DNA of 64,000 nt from Craterostigma plantagineum (GCA_027422505.1 JAPQWV010000747.1:62001-126000), one strand, 5' to 3'; shown: positions 29,025 to 40,775, counted from the first letter of the stretch. Program-made: numbers and translations. The notes: generated by a model from the letters alone, not told the origin.

Positions 29025-31681
29025 TCACGCCTGCATCATTCCCGGGTTGTACGGCACGCCGGAGCCCTTCACCCAATCATCGACCTGATAAATAACTCCG
29101 CCGGTAAATCCCTGAGCACTCGCCGGCGTCATCTTCTGAATACCCTTCCACGTCACCCTCTTCGCCGTGTCCGCCCCGGCCCCAGTATTCTTATACTCGC
29201 CGTAGTACAGCGTGTCGAGCGCAAAAGTCCCCATCCACGGCGACCAACCCACCGGCGAAATGAACCCATCGATGTTGCTCTCCATGATGACAGTCCTCGA
29301 AAACTCCTTCCACGGCCTTCCCAAATAGGCGTCGATGGGCGGCTTGGTGGCCAGAAACTCGGGCTCGGCCACCACGTCGCAGCCCTGAACCACCGTGACC
29401 CCAACGCCGCGCTTGTCCTTCCTTCCCTGAGCCGTGACCATGCAAGCCTGGTTGGCCATGGGCTTGCGCACAACCATGGTGCACTTTTGGAATAGGGCCA
29501 CTGCGTCCCCGAAGATGAAGTCGATGGTGCCCGAGATCGAGCAGTCGCGGTAGTACTGGCGGTACGAGTGGGCGTACAGCGTGTCCTGGTACCCGTTCAT
29601 GTGCACGTTGTGGAACACGGCCTTGTCTCCCGAGACGCGAACCGCCACGGCCTGGTGGCCCTCGGGGCCCGCCGTGTTCTCTATCGCGATGTCCCGAGCC
29701 AAGAAACCGTCGGCGTTTACGACTGCGCGTTTGAAAAATGTATAGTATTTTGTTCAGATCACGTTTATGTACGCACACACACTGAAATTTTCGACCATGG
29801 AGTATCCCCACTCAATCGCCTATGGACTTACGCCTCATACTTCGAGATGAGGCTATTCTTTAGAGATCTAGTGAATTATGTCCAAAATTTACATAATATG
29901 ATGGTCTTGAGGTTTGAACCCCGATTCACACAATTTTAGTCCTATAAATTCCACGAAAATTTTTTTCCATCTCGACTTGTCCAGAATCGGTCCACTGACT
30001 CGTTAGAGGATGAAAAACGAGTCTCTCGTAATATATGGGACGGACGTGTTAGGTGACGGGTATCAAATTTCGTAAAAGTTATATGACTAGCAAAAAAAAA
30101 ATTAAATTTACGGTTACTCACCGAGGGTGGAAGTGTGGAAGGTGGCGGTGCCGGAGGCGTAGCTCTTGCTCCCGCTGATGATGGTCTTCGTGGGGCCCTC
30201 TCCGATCAGGACGATGTTGTTGACCTTCTTAGGAAGGATGACGTTCTCCTTGTAGAGGCCGGCCTTGACGAATATGATGAACGTGTCGTTGCTCTTCTTG
30301 GGAAGGGTGGCGATCACCTCGTTGATCGTCTTGAACTGACCGCTTCCGTCCTGAGCCACGACGGCGTTGGGTGTCAGCGAGCCGCTCGGGGCGGCCATAA
30401 GCCTGCGCACGTGGCCGCCCACGAACGAGGGGATGGAATCCACGTTGTTCAGCTCCTCGGCCGAGAGGAGGCGGCGGGTGCTACTGCCTCCTAAGCCGCC
30501 GCCGCCGATCTCCAAGGAGGAGAAGATGGATGAGAAGTCGCTTATCATGGCCAAGCCGTTGCTCGATAGCTCCGAGGCGGTTTTCAGGAGCTTCGTCATC
30601 TTCTCCCCAGTGTCACCTGTCGAGCCGCACGGTAACACATCAATCGTTTTTTTTCAAATTCTTTTTTTTTTTCTCTCAATGCGATCCGTTAATTTTATTC
30701 CATCAGTGAGCCATCGAGCTACGATGCATTGCCTACAATCTCTGGCCGACGTGGCATGCGTGAATACAATGTATAAAATTTTTAAAAAAATATATGATAC
30801 TCCTCTTTTCTTTCTGTTTCGAGGCATCCCCACTCGACCTGGCTATAAGTTAGCCCCTAAATATCAGCGTGGACTTACGCCATACAGATCTGCCAGAGGC
30901 TAATTGCTCCATACATTCCAGCGGTGGGACAATTGCGGGGGTCAGATGATACACTCCCTTTAATCTTAAATTTTTAGGTTTACCGTAGTTCAGTTCAAAG
31001 GGTCATGGGTGCCAATTCTCACAATCACTCATTTTAAGAAATCATCTTAGACGTAAGGACAACCTAATCGTTGCCTTTTCAGCTCAAACTTTTAGGTGGA
31101 GTGATCATTCAACACATCATATGAATCATACGACCTCAAGGAGGGGTCCGTTACGTACCAGTAGTGTTCTCGAAGGCGTCGATGCAGGTCTCCTGGTACG
31201 TAATGGCCCCGCTGAGCCAGGTCTTGAGGTCGGCAAGGTACTCGTCCATCTTCGACATTTCGAATCCCGAGACCTTGTCGAACGACCTCTGTAGGTCCTC
31301 GATGGACGTCTCGAGCGTCTCCTTGCAAACCTCGACGGCCCCCTTCGTGCGCTCGTCAGCGGACGCGTCCTTGAAGAGCTGCGAGTTCGACAGAACGCCC
31401 TGGATGTTCTTCACGGTGGCCTCGAAGGCCGTCTTGATGAGCTCCTTGGGGTCGGTCGAGTTAGCGTTGGCGAGGCTCTGTTGGCACGTTTCTTTGTAGT
31501 CCGTTGGGGCGCATATTGCCTGCACGGCTTTCGTGGTGGAGGAAATTCCGCCGCCGCCGCCGCCGCCGGCCGAGGAGGAGTCGCTCTTCTTGGTGGAGCC
31601 GACGGCTAAGGCCACCACCATGGCGACTAAGAGGACGGAGGCTATGCCGCCCACGGCTAGCTTCTTCTTCGTCGAGTCCAT
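29025..31681 (-). CDS. Pectin methylesterase with N-terminal inhibitor domain
   Basis: Cell-wall enzyme that removes methyl groups from homogalacturonan. Three exons: 31681-31159, 30616-30122, 29722-29025, in phase, 571 residues. The N-terminus has a signal anchor (AVGGIASVLLVAMVVALAVG) and then the PMEI-like pro-domain with its cysteines (about residues 50-210). Two basic processing motifs follow, RRLLSAEE and RRLMAAP, where subtilases cleave to release the mature enzyme. The catalytic domain shows GLYKENV, HQAVAVRV, QDTLYAHSYRQYYRDC, the catalytic-site motif GTIDFIFGDA and LGRPWKEFSRTV. It is a group 2 (type I) PME with all key residues present. Paralogue not assigned. Confidence 0.96.
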
Positions 31682-33161
31682 TTATGGGGTTTTATTTTTC
31701 TTTATCCTTTTGCGTTGGGAATAAAATTAGAATGGGTTTGTTTTTTGTTTCCCCTTATTGGGGGATGGGGAGAAGTTTGGAATGAGTTAAATAAAGTGGT
31801 GGTGAATGGGAGATGAGCGATGGTCCTTTTACGTTGGGGACTTTGTGACATTTTTTCAGGGCTATTCGAGTTCCTAGGAAAGAAAGACAAGGACGTGCAT
31901 GGAATTTTTTGATGGACGGCCTAAAATAGTATTAGGTGTGTTTCAATCATTCATATAATCTATTTTCGGCTACATTTTTTGTTTATTGTAAATGAATGGT
32001 GTTGGAAGATACTATACTATTGCTTTCTGGAACCTGAGAACTAAAGATAAAACACCCACATAAATTGCGTTATATGTACATGAAAGGTTAAGATTTTTAC
32101 CATAGTATAGTTGCCATTTTCAATATCTTCGGATATATTCAATACAACAGACGTGTAGGCATCTTAATGTTTTCTGAGCTGAAGTTTCTCAATGAAAAAG
32201 CCCTTATGGAAATTGGAATCCATCAAATGGACAGGCCTCTCTGTCTAACTGTGCAATGAAAAAAGAAAAAGAAGTTGGTTAATGATTCCAGATTTTTTTT
32301 TTTTAACATTACAACCCATCAGTCAAGAAAAAGAAAACTTGATGATTACAGAGAAGATCGAATTATAAAGATTGGTATGGACGATGGGTTTCGAATCGTG
32401 GAGGACGAATATAAGAGGTTGAGGACAAACAAGGCTTGTGCTCCCCAAATCCCAGCAGTGAAGAAGGGTTGTCTCTCTATCAGTATCACCCTCAGACAGC
32501 TCATATTTTAAAGGTAAAACCTGCCCATGACGATGTAAGAACAGCTGAGAGTTAAGAAGCAGCTTATAGTTCGAAGAGAAGTCCAACTGCTGCTGGTACT
32601 TACTGGAAAATACGTAAATGACGATGTATATTTATTGGCATGTAATCGTACGAGTTGCTTAGTATATTGAAGTAGTTGGTGGTGAGAAAAGCCCTTGCTT
32701 TATCTCCCTAGATGGAGATTTACTGAGGTGAAGTCTGTAATTATGTATGTAATGGGAGTTTTCTGTTATTACAGAGTTTTGTACATTGTTATCATGATCT
32801 TCTTGCTTCAAACTCCTAGCATTTCTCATCTTGTTACTAAATCTTGAACGAGAGAAAGCTCGATAATGTTCTAACATGAAGTTTTAGTTTGATCGATTAT
32901 TTTACAAAAGATTAGATTAGTCGTGAAAAGGTTCGACAAACAATCTTGAAAAGGACCCTTTTAGTCAATAGAACTAAATTTGAGTCTTTTTAAAAATAGC
33001 CTTGGACTCGGTCAACTTTAAAAAAATAGCTCCGTCGATTCGAACTTTTAAAAAGCAGCCTTCAATTTAAGGGTATTTTTGTCTTTTTACAGGGTATCTT
33101 TTTTTTTTTTCCATAGTAAAACCCAATATGTTAAATCGAGACCGCACATGGGTGGGTGGGA

Positions 33162-33226
33162 GGGCCGTAGTCTAGTGGTTGTGTAGTCTGACATTCAAGT
33201 AGTAGGTCGTGGGTTCAAATCCCCAA
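33162..33226 (+). repeat. tRNA-derived SINE head
   Basis: It has an A box-like GTAGTCTAGTGG and a B box-like GGGTTCAAATCC at normal tRNA spacing, starting GGGCCGTAGTC. It does not fold into a full tRNA with a sound anticodon arm as far as I can judge, so it fits the 5' part of a SINE better than a working tRNA gene. Confidence 0.55.
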
Positions 33227-33240
33227 CACATATTTTTCTT

Positions 33241-33726
33241 TATATAAGACCATAGCAGAGGTCCCGCCCATACTAGGCATAGGACCTGTGCTATATAGCA
33301 GAGGTCCCGCCCATGCAAAGCAGAGGTCCCGCCCATATGGGCGCATGAGACCCCCCACATTGGGCATGGGACCTGTGCTATATAGCAGATGTCCCGCCCA
33401 TGCAAGCAGAGGTCCCGTCCATTGCTGCACAACATGGGCGCATGAGACCCCCCACATTGGGCATGGGACCTGTGCTATATAGCAGAGGTCCCGCCCATGC
33501 AAAGCAGAGGTCCCGCCCACATGGGCACATGAGATCCCCCCACATTGGGCATGGGACCTGTGCTATATAGCAGAGGTCCCGCCCATACAAAGCAGAGGTC
33601 CCGCCCACATGGGCACATGAGATCCACCCACATTGGGCATGGGACCTGTGCTATATAGCAGAGGTCCCGCCCATGCAAAGCAGAGGTCCCGTCCATTGCT
33701 GCACAACATGGGCGCATGAGACCCCC
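33241..33726. repeat. Minisatellite, five units of 87-97 bp
   Basis: Units start with GGACCTGTGCTATATAGCAG at 33282, 33369, 33466, 33554 and 33642. Within each unit the word GCAGAGGTCCCGCCCAT is itself repeated. Two unit types exist: about 88 bp, and 97 bp with an extra ATTGCTGCACAAC. Minus-strand ORFs here (MGGTSALHGRDLCYIAQ repeats) are products of the repeat. Confidence 0.9.
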
Positions 33727-34093
33727 CTAAGGGCATTAAAGTCATTTTTCATTTGAAGGCTACTTTTTTAACGTTGACCACGTCAAAGACCATTTACTTA
33801 AAAATCCCACTAAATTTAAACAATTTATTCGGTAAAAGACTAATTACTTTTCGGGCTCGTTGCAACTGGCATAGTAGATATCCCAGTGAAAATTAACAAA
33901 TTAGGGGAATTAGGGCTACTGATTTGGGACAGATGAGTTCATTTAAAGATTTCTTTTTTTTTTTTCTCCCTAATTTACAATAATTCCCCTTACACTATTA
34001 CAAAGCCTTTCAATTCAAAGCCGAGGGCTGAGAACATTGTTAAAAACCTTGCGTTTTTTCGCACTCTTGTTGAAGCTATTACAGGTGCCGAGA

Positions 34094-34906
34094 ATGAGTT
34101 CGTCTTCTTCGACTGTATGTGCGGGCGCGTTGGTAACTATCCAAGATCTGAATCCATCTTCCCCAAACTTCAAGCATGGAGCGTCGCTTAGGGTAACCGG
34201 AAAGTGGGTATCTCTCACGAGCTTTAATTTTTTACTTTACGACGCCAATTTCGTTTTGGATCATCACTGCAATGTGATTAATTTGTATTCTGGAACCGAT
34301 AGAGGGACATTTTTTTCGATGTGATGATGGTCACATATGGATGAGTTTTTGCAAAGAGTTTATTGTCTGGGATGTGAAGCTCCGTTGGAAACTCTACGTT
34401 CAAATGTTTATTACACGTGAGGATTGATGTTATGGTTTGATCCTCTTTCGTAGGTTGCAAGATCACAACTTTGAGACGTCAGTGGCTGTAATTGTTGATG
34501 GAGTGTGCAGCTTGAAGGTCGACACGCAGTTCTTGAAGCTCAGTTTTCGTTTAGGTTCATTGTATCAGTTCATTGGAGAACTGCAAATTGAGCCCAACGA
34601 TGAGGTATGCTCGATTTAATGTCTTGATCTCTTTTTAACTATGGAAACCATTTTTGTTTCAGCTTTGTGGAACCATCGTAAAGCGCTATCATCCCATAAA
34701 ATGCTACTCATTAGAGTTATTATTTATTTATGTTCTTGTTGCTGCGTTTGGCTAAGTCTAATGCTGAGTATGTGATGGGATTGCAGGCAATTTTAAAGGC
34801 TCGAGTGGGCAGAAATGTGGATGGACTGGACATTAACCTCTACCATCAGTCCCTCAAACTCCTCAGACAATTTCAAGCCGAGCAGATATCTTCCCGGACA
34901 GCTTAG
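34094..34906 (+). CDS. TEN1: CST complex subunit TEN1
   Basis: OB-fold protein of the CTC1-STN1-TEN1 complex, which protects telomere ends and helps fill in the C-strand. Three exons: 34094-34203, 34454-34604, 34787-34906, giving 126 residues, the normal plant size. The sequence reads SGALVT-like AGALVTIQDLNPSSPNFKHG, ASLRVTGK, then GSLYQFIGELQI and AILKARVGRNVDGLDINLYH. This matches Arabidopsis TEN1 along its whole length. An in-frame ATG lies at 34037, but the family starts at the later one. It is convergent with the Di19 gene, as in the Arabidopsis neighbourhood. Confidence 0.92.
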
Positions 34907-35173
34907 ATCTCTCGTTGCAGAAAATGTCATGAACGTTTTGGGAGATGATCTTCAGAGTTGCCCGAGTTTCTGTAAAACTTGAAAGAGGCTGAAGTAGTTT
35001 ATTGTCTTGATGAAAATTCTCAGATAACGATGATTTAGGTTGCCTTAACTGGAATGAAATACTTCATATTTCAAAGCAATGGGTTTCATTACACATAATG
35101 TTTCCAGATACATACATACATCCATACATACACAAACTGATCTATTGACCAAGATGGATGTTATATTATGCCT
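34907..35173. other. Convergent 3' regions of TEN1 and Di19
   Basis: Only 3' UTR sequence, with a short (CATA)n-like run near 35106-35135. Confidence 0.55.
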
Positions 35174-36127
35174 TCACTGCTTCTTCAATGGTAAGCAATC
35201 ATCAAGGAAAGCAGACAGAAGAAGCTCTTGCACGAACTCACACCTTCGAGTATGCTCCATCATCTCTTCATCTGAGAGCAGAGACTGATTCCCAGCTTCA
35301 ACGGAAGATTCTTCCATGGAGCTCGGGTCAATGAGAGAAGTAGGTCGAAGAACATTCGAAGGTTCTTCATCATCATCATCAGCAGGTTTTTGTGGGCTGT
35401 ACACGAAAGAGGTCAGTAGAGCGTCGGGCTCTCTGCTCAGCATGGAAAACGATAAGTTAGACGCGCCCCTGGGTAGTCTTCTCCTTCGCTGTACGTTAAG
35501 CTTGGTCAAGAAAAAGAACCACGGAAGACAGAAACCAAGAGAATGTATGGACAATGCGTTAAGGTGTGAAGAACGATAACTTGGCGAAATTAGAGAAGGA
35601 TATCGTAAGGATATTTCCATGCTGGGTAGTCATATGGCGAACTAAGTCTGATCCCACCTTCTTCACGCTATAGGGCATACCTGTAAGTAAGAACATCAGC
35701 GAAGAAACAGAGCAATTCCACCTTTCTCCCATAAGCCCTCGAAGGAAAAGAGGAAAGTGATACACTATTCATGGCTTCAACTTCATGCTCCTCATCGATA
35801 TGGCAACACAGCCCCACGATATCGAATTCCTCCGCGCAAAAGGGACACATAAACTCAGGACTATGATCTTCTTCTCCTTCGCAGTCTTCAGCACAAAGTG
35901 CATCTGCAAAATTTAGTAAGAAATCGTCAGAAGCTTCAATCTTAAGACATCAAAAAAGCAACTCTACTCCACATAATCAACTCAATTCGTGGGTAATAGG
36001 CCAAACGCCAAAGGCACAACTTAGTGACGATGCACCTCAGCAACAAATATGTCTGCCGAAATTAACCTGATCGATACTGATGGCGCCTGAACGATGAATA
36101 AAGTCGAGCCCATGAGTCAGCTTCCAT
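35174..36127 (-). CDS. DEHYDRATION-INDUCED 19 (Di19) zinc-finger protein, frameshifted
   Basis: Nuclear Cys2/His2-type zinc-finger protein of the drought-induced Di19 family. Exons: 36127-36067, 35903-35764, 35680-35604, 35494-35174. It starts MEADSWARLYSSFRRHQYRS, typical of the family. The first finger is MCPFCAEEFDIVGLCCHIDE. The C-terminal domain (RGASNLSFSMLSRE...EEMMEHTRRCEFVQELLLSAFLDD) is intact. The third exon is 77 bases where 78 are expected: it should read VCPICVKKVGSD but has lost one T in the CPIC codon, which breaks the frame and the second finger. The last intron has no GT donor and fits an AT-AC U12 intron (ATATCCTTCT...TTTCTTGACCAAGCTTAAC). With one base added, the protein would be 199 residues. 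Confidence 0.8.
35495..35603 (-). other. Probable U12-type AT-AC intron in Di19
   Basis: On the minus strand the intron begins ATATCCTTCT (U12 5' site consensus RTATCCTTT) and ends with TTTCTTGAC (branch consensus TTCCTTRAC, 8 of 9), then CAAGCTTAAC, about 11 bases from branch A to the AC end. It is phase 0 and joins HGNILT to VQRRRRLPRG as expected for Di19. No GT donor allows this junction. Confidence 0.75.
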
Positions 36128-36359
36128 TTTCTTGAAAGTTTAAGGCTTTTATTATACTCGTCAGTATAAAATCGCGATGTTATAGTAGAACGTACGCTGC
36201 AAGTCCTTCAAAACAACGATGGAGAGAACAAAGAATGGGCTGAGGAACTGAAGCTTCGTAGAATTAACAAAATCCCAAGACCGTGCTGCAGTAAAATAAA
36301 TAAATCTGAAGCTCTGTGCTTTTCAATATTTGTTTTAACCTTGATCAACGAATTTAATG
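36128..36359. promoter_or_regulatory. Di19 upstream region
   Basis: 5' flank of the minus-strand Di19 gene. I see no firm TATA box, and the MULE-type MITE begins just beyond. Confidence 0.4.
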
Positions 36360-36368
36360 GAACCTTGA

Positions 36369-37301
36369 GGGCAAAAACCATTTTTGGTCCCCGATGTTTA
36401 GCTTATGGGCGCTTTTGGTCCCCGATGTTTCGACTTGTCATATTTAGTCCCCGATGTTTCTTGATTTGAACCAATTTGGTCCCTCCGTCAATTTAGACGG
36501 AATTGCAAAATTAGCGACGGAATTTGCGACGGAATTTCCATCGCTAAAGGAAAAATTAAAAAAAATGATAATTAAACATAAAAATGAGAAAAATTCCAAA
36601 AAAAGAAAAAAAATAAAAAAAATAGGTAAAAAATTGAAAAAAAGAGAATATTACTAATAAATTAAATAATAATATAAATAATAATAAAAAATAATAATAA
36701 TGATAATTTTTAGTTCCTTAATTTTTGTTCCTTTTTATTTAATTTTTAATAAATAAATATATTTTTACTTTTACTTTTTAATTATATTTATCATTTTTTA
36801 GTTTATTATTTTATTTTTTTTATTATTTATTTTTTATTATTATTTATATTTTTATTTAATTTATTAGTAATATTCTCTTTTTTGAATTTTTTACCTATTT
36901 TTTGAATTTTTTCTTTTTTTTGGAATTTTTTCTCATTTTTATGTTTAATTATCATTTTTTAGTTTATTATTTTATTTTTCTTATTATTATTTTTATTATT
37001 ATTTATATTTTTATTTAATTTATTAATAATATTTTCTTTTTTTTTTTTCAATTTTTTACCTATTTTTTGAATTTTTTCTCATTTTTATGTTTAATTATCT
37101 TTTTTTTTTTTAATTTTTTCCTTTAGCGACGGAAATTCCGTCGCAAATTCCGTCGCTAATTTTGCAATTCCGTCTAAATTGACGGAGGGACCAAATTGGT
37201 TCAAATCAAGAAACATCGGGGACTAAATGTGGCAAGTCGAAATATGTGGGACCAAAAGCGCCCATAGGGTAAACATCGGGGACCAAAAATGGTTTTGTCC
37301 C
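36369..37301. mobile_element. Mutator-type MITE with 9 bp target duplication
   Basis: 933 bp element with long inverted ends of about 200 bp. Left GGGCAAAAACCATTTTTGGT; right end reversed GGGACAAAACCATTTTTGGT. Both arms carry TCCCCGATGTTT words and the GCGACGGAATT / AATTCCGTCGC motif. The middle is extremely A/T-rich and also largely self-complementary. GAACCTTGA stands directly outside both ends (36360-36368 and 37302-37310), a 9 bp duplication typical of Mutator-like elements. No transposase. Confidence 0.88.
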
Positions 37302-37310
37302 GAACCTTGA

Positions 37311-37927
37311 TGTTTCGGTGCGGGTGAAAGAAAGAAAAAGGACTTGCCTTTGGCTTAAATTACATGTGCAACCTCTTCTGCACGAAGTACTATTAAATGT
37401 AAGAAACTCGGTTTTATTTTTCAAGTCTTGCGTTCTCTTGTGATCGATCACAAGAAAGCCTTCTAATCCCGACCCTTTCCTAGTGTTTTTCTTATCACTT
37501 AGCCAATGGTCGAAATCAAGTAAAGACTTGATCTTTGGAATCTTGATTTATCATTTTTGAGTTCTTACGACGGCCAAGTCATTCATGCCACAGAAAACTG
37601 CCAAAAGGCATAAATTAATTCGGACTACGCATATGGGCCCGACATAGATTTATGTTTATGAGCAAATAAAGCATTTCTTGAACAAACCAGTTGCTGTTTG
37701 GTCGTTTGATGGTCCCATAAGCAGTTCTTAAGAACACAGTTAACTCAGAATTTCGTGTGCTAAACTCATAGATTGTAACGTTAATGAGATCATTCGAAGA
37801 AGGTTTGACTAATATCTCCGATCAGAAGAATTAATGAGCTGAAAGTAGAATCTAAAAACTGGCAAGAACATAAGCAAAATCAAAAGGGAAGAGACAATAC
37901 GGTACAAGTACAGTGTACCAAATCTTA
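37311..37927. other. Spacer before GATA gene 3' end
   Basis: Continues the sequence interrupted by the MITE and then the GATA 3' UTR. No gene is seen. Confidence 0.5.
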
Positions 37928-38712
37928 CTAAGCATGAACAGAGGCACATGACAATTCCATCAAAAGAAAAGCAGCTCTTTCTTCCTCCTTCATCTTCCTC
38001 CTTCGATTGGGGCTCGATCTCGGCCTCTGAAACACCACTTCGTCCCTACCGAAAGGCGACCGAAACAGCCTCTTCTTACCGCTCATCAATGTAGTGGTGG
38101 TACTTTCTCCACTGCTTATGTTACTACAGTTGCTGCTGTGGCTGGTCAAAGCTGTGGATTTTTTTTCTGTTTTCCTTTCGCCTTTGGCGACTCCAAGCAG
38201 AGCCCTTCTCCTCTTTCTGCTTCTGATTCCACATGCATTGCACAGTGACTGTGAAAGGCAAGAGAAAAGAAAGCAAATAACAAGGGTCTTAGTACAGCCC
38301 ATAACATCAAGAATGAGAAACCCACAAGGACAGAACCTGTCCATGGTACTATACTAACTTCAAGATTGATGATGTAATAGAGATGAAGAATTTAGACCTT
38401 AGATACATACTTAATGGAATATATGATCATAAAGGTTTTACCTTTGGCCCAGAAGGACCACCCCTCCACAAGGGTGTTCTAGAAGTGCCACAATCGACGC
38501 AAGTCTTCACATTCGAAGCATTTTCAGAGGAAACCTTCTCATGTGTTGGCGTTTGGCTACTCACTTCATCTGACTCAGAGCTCTGCCAAGAACAAATAAA
38601 CAGATGAAATGGAATGGAACGACTCATATAGTCCGTGATCGACTGCGCAAGCTAAAATACGATAAAATGTTTATGGGGAAGTGTGATCGCTTACTTTATC
38701 ACTCAGATCCAT
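37928..38712 (-). CDS. B-class GATA transcription factor with LLM domain (GATA15/16/17-like)
   Basis: Nuclear DNA-binding factor. Plant LLM-domain B-GATAs act in greening, cytokinin and gibberellin responses. Exons: 38712-38695, 38582-38442, 38248-37928, in phase, 159 residues. It starts MDLSDK. The single zinc finger spans the second intron: CVDCGTSRTPLWRGGPSGPK joined to SLCNACGIRSRKRRR. The C-terminal EERAAFLLMELSC contains the LLM motif that defines this subgroup, followed by CASVHA. The short size fits GATA15/16/17 rather than the longer GNC/GNL. All zinc ligands are present. Confidence 0.93.
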
Positions 38713-39963
38713 CGATAGCAAGCTCTTGATCAAGGATCTACTACGAACCCAAGTTAACAAGTCGGATCAGACGAATAAAGATCACACCTTTGAGGCCAAA
38801 GAGACGCTCGATTGAAAAAAAAAAAGAAGTATAAAAACAGAGCACCAAAGGTTCAAGCACACGCCTAGAGATGCTATTAGTTGAACGAAGAAAAACGGAG
38901 ATAAACACAATCAGAAAGGAAACAGAGATCATAGAGCAGAAAAAAAAATCCGTGTTAGCTTGACACGATCAAACTTTTGTTGAAGTAAAAATGAGTTGCT
39001 AGACGCTAGAGTGATGGGTTAGGGAGCTTTGGGCTGCTTTCGCTTTGTCTCGCTATGCTAGAAAACATATATGAACAGAGAAAGAGAGGGCTCGAAGAGC
39101 TTTTAGTGGAAGGTAGGAGAGTGACGACGAGGAAATAAGTGTTTATCATGAAATTTCAAGAGGTAGATAGATGATAGAAGGGAATGTAGGGGGGGCGATA
39201 ACGAATAAATATAATTGTCGGGGGCTTATGTGTGAAGTTACAGAGAAAACCCTAAACGTCCGATTAACTATTAAATGACGATTATGGGCTTGTGAAAAGA
39301 ACGGCGTGTGCTTGAATTGAGTTTGTCTCCTACGTGGGTATTTTTGGTAATTGGCAAAAATGTTTTGCTGTTTTGCCGCCATTGAGATGAAAAATTGGAT
39401 TTTAGGGTTTTATCGTATTGCGCAGTTACACGCTATACTATGTGCGGTCGTATGGAGCAACTATATTTTTAATTGATAAAATATTCTTTGTTCTTTATTG
39501 AACATAAAATTGAGGCTGAATTTGGAACCTTTCGCGTGCTCACCTCTTTACTTCAATTGAATAATTGTATCTTCCAATAAAAATAGAATATGTTGTCAAT
39601 ATATTTAAAAGTATCTATATATTAGATTATGCCATGATGGAGAAACTGAAAGGGGTATGTCATGAAACCAATTCGTTCTTGGTAATGAAACAACGACAAA
39701 ATACTGCACGAGACAGCCTAGCCATTAGCTGTTATCCATATGAGGAAATAATAACATAAAATTTACAGAGAAACGTTACAGAAAATCGTTGACTTATTCA
39801 ATCACTTCAAATCACGACAATGTGATGAATGATACAAACAAAATCCTTTTTATAAACCTACTCAGATATCAACAAATTAATTACTCCACACGAAACACAG
39901 AAACACAGTCCACAGCAGTCAAACACATATCATCATTGCACAGAGGCATTTTCGTTCATTTCA
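38713..39963. other. GATA promoter and spacer
   Basis: 5' flank of the GATA gene and AT-rich spacer. No RNA gene, repeat array or coding sequence is recognised. Confidence 0.5.
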
Positions 39964-40293
39964 TTACATCCGATGAAGTCCCTTCTTATGATGCGCAAAC
40001 CCAGCGAAGAACCTCGCAAGAACAGCAAAGAACGAAGCAAAGCACCACATGAACCACGCTAGAACCATGGCGGCCCAGTCCTTGAGCTTCTTCTTTGGGA
40101 CATGGTTTCGATCTGATTGCAGCAGATCCCTGTAAACTGCTTCTGTAAGAGCAAACGCTGTTATGGGATCGTATTCCTCGGCCGAAATCCCATGTTCTGT
40201 CAAGCATGGTATGTCATACACGCCGCTTGTCTCGGATATTCCGAGGTATTCGCATACCTTTAGCCTCCCATTGATCCTCTCCTCGGCTTTCAA

Positions 40294-40775
40294 TGTTGTT
40301 TTATTTTTATTTAGATGTGAGGACGATATGAGAATTTTGGGGCTGATATATTTTTCTGTGTAAGGATCGAAATGAAGAGAATAAAAAAAACTTGGCAACT
40401 CTTTTCTTATTTCTTCTCTTTTTCACGTACAACACTTACACATTTTTTAGCTCACTCACAACTCATATAGCATGGCACTCTGTGCCTTATCTTCCTCTTC
40501 TTCAGCCCACGCTACATTCACAACCCATGCATGCATATAAATAGATCAAGTACAGCGTAAGAATAGTCAATAAATGCAAATCTTATCATATCATATGAAA
40601 TCTTTAATTTGTCTTCGTACTTGACTTTCGCAGCCTGTTTTTTTACTTTTTCTTCCCAAGAGAATTCCTAGATGTGCTCTTTTGAATTATCTTAGATTTC
40701 ATGCGGTCTTCTTTGTTTTTTTATTGTTAAGTTTTTCTTTTGTATGGACCCCTTTTTGATTGAGCTTATCTAACA
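40294..40775 (-). repeat. 3' LTR of chaperone-carrying element
   Basis: Near-identical to 42683-43165. The polypurine tract lies directly before it on the element strand. Confidence 0.93.

Larger units (their letters stand above)
32975..33835. repeat. Repeat block with weak inverted ends
   Basis: The left part (CGGTCAACTTTAAAAA, then GCAGCCTTCAATTTAAGGG) is matched by the reverse complement of the right part (GTGGTCAACGTTAAAAAAG, then TAGCCTTCAAATG). The block therefore has inverted, TIR-like arms around the SINE head and minisatellite. Confidence 0.55.
31682..34093. other. Intergenic region with SINE head and minisatellite
   Basis: From 31682 to about 32975: PME promoter and AT-rich spacer without a recognisable gene. 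From 32975 to 33835: a repeat block listed separately. From 33835 to 34093: the TEN1 promoter and leader. Confidence 0.6.

Noticed and set aside
33162..33233. Functional tRNA gene
   Set aside because: A and B boxes are present, but the arms do not pair well as far as I can judge and the sequence runs into a repeat. A SINE head is more likely.
33241..33726. CRISPR-like array
   Set aside because: The organism is a plant, units are contiguous without unique spacers, and no cas genes exist.
33172..33745. Minus-strand ORFs with repeated MGGTSALHGRDLCYIAQ
   Set aside because: They follow the minisatellite unit in several frames with no start context or homology.
35559..35765. Separate 68-codon minus-strand ORF
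   Set aside because: It is Di19 exon 3 in the shifted frame, read into the flanking introns.
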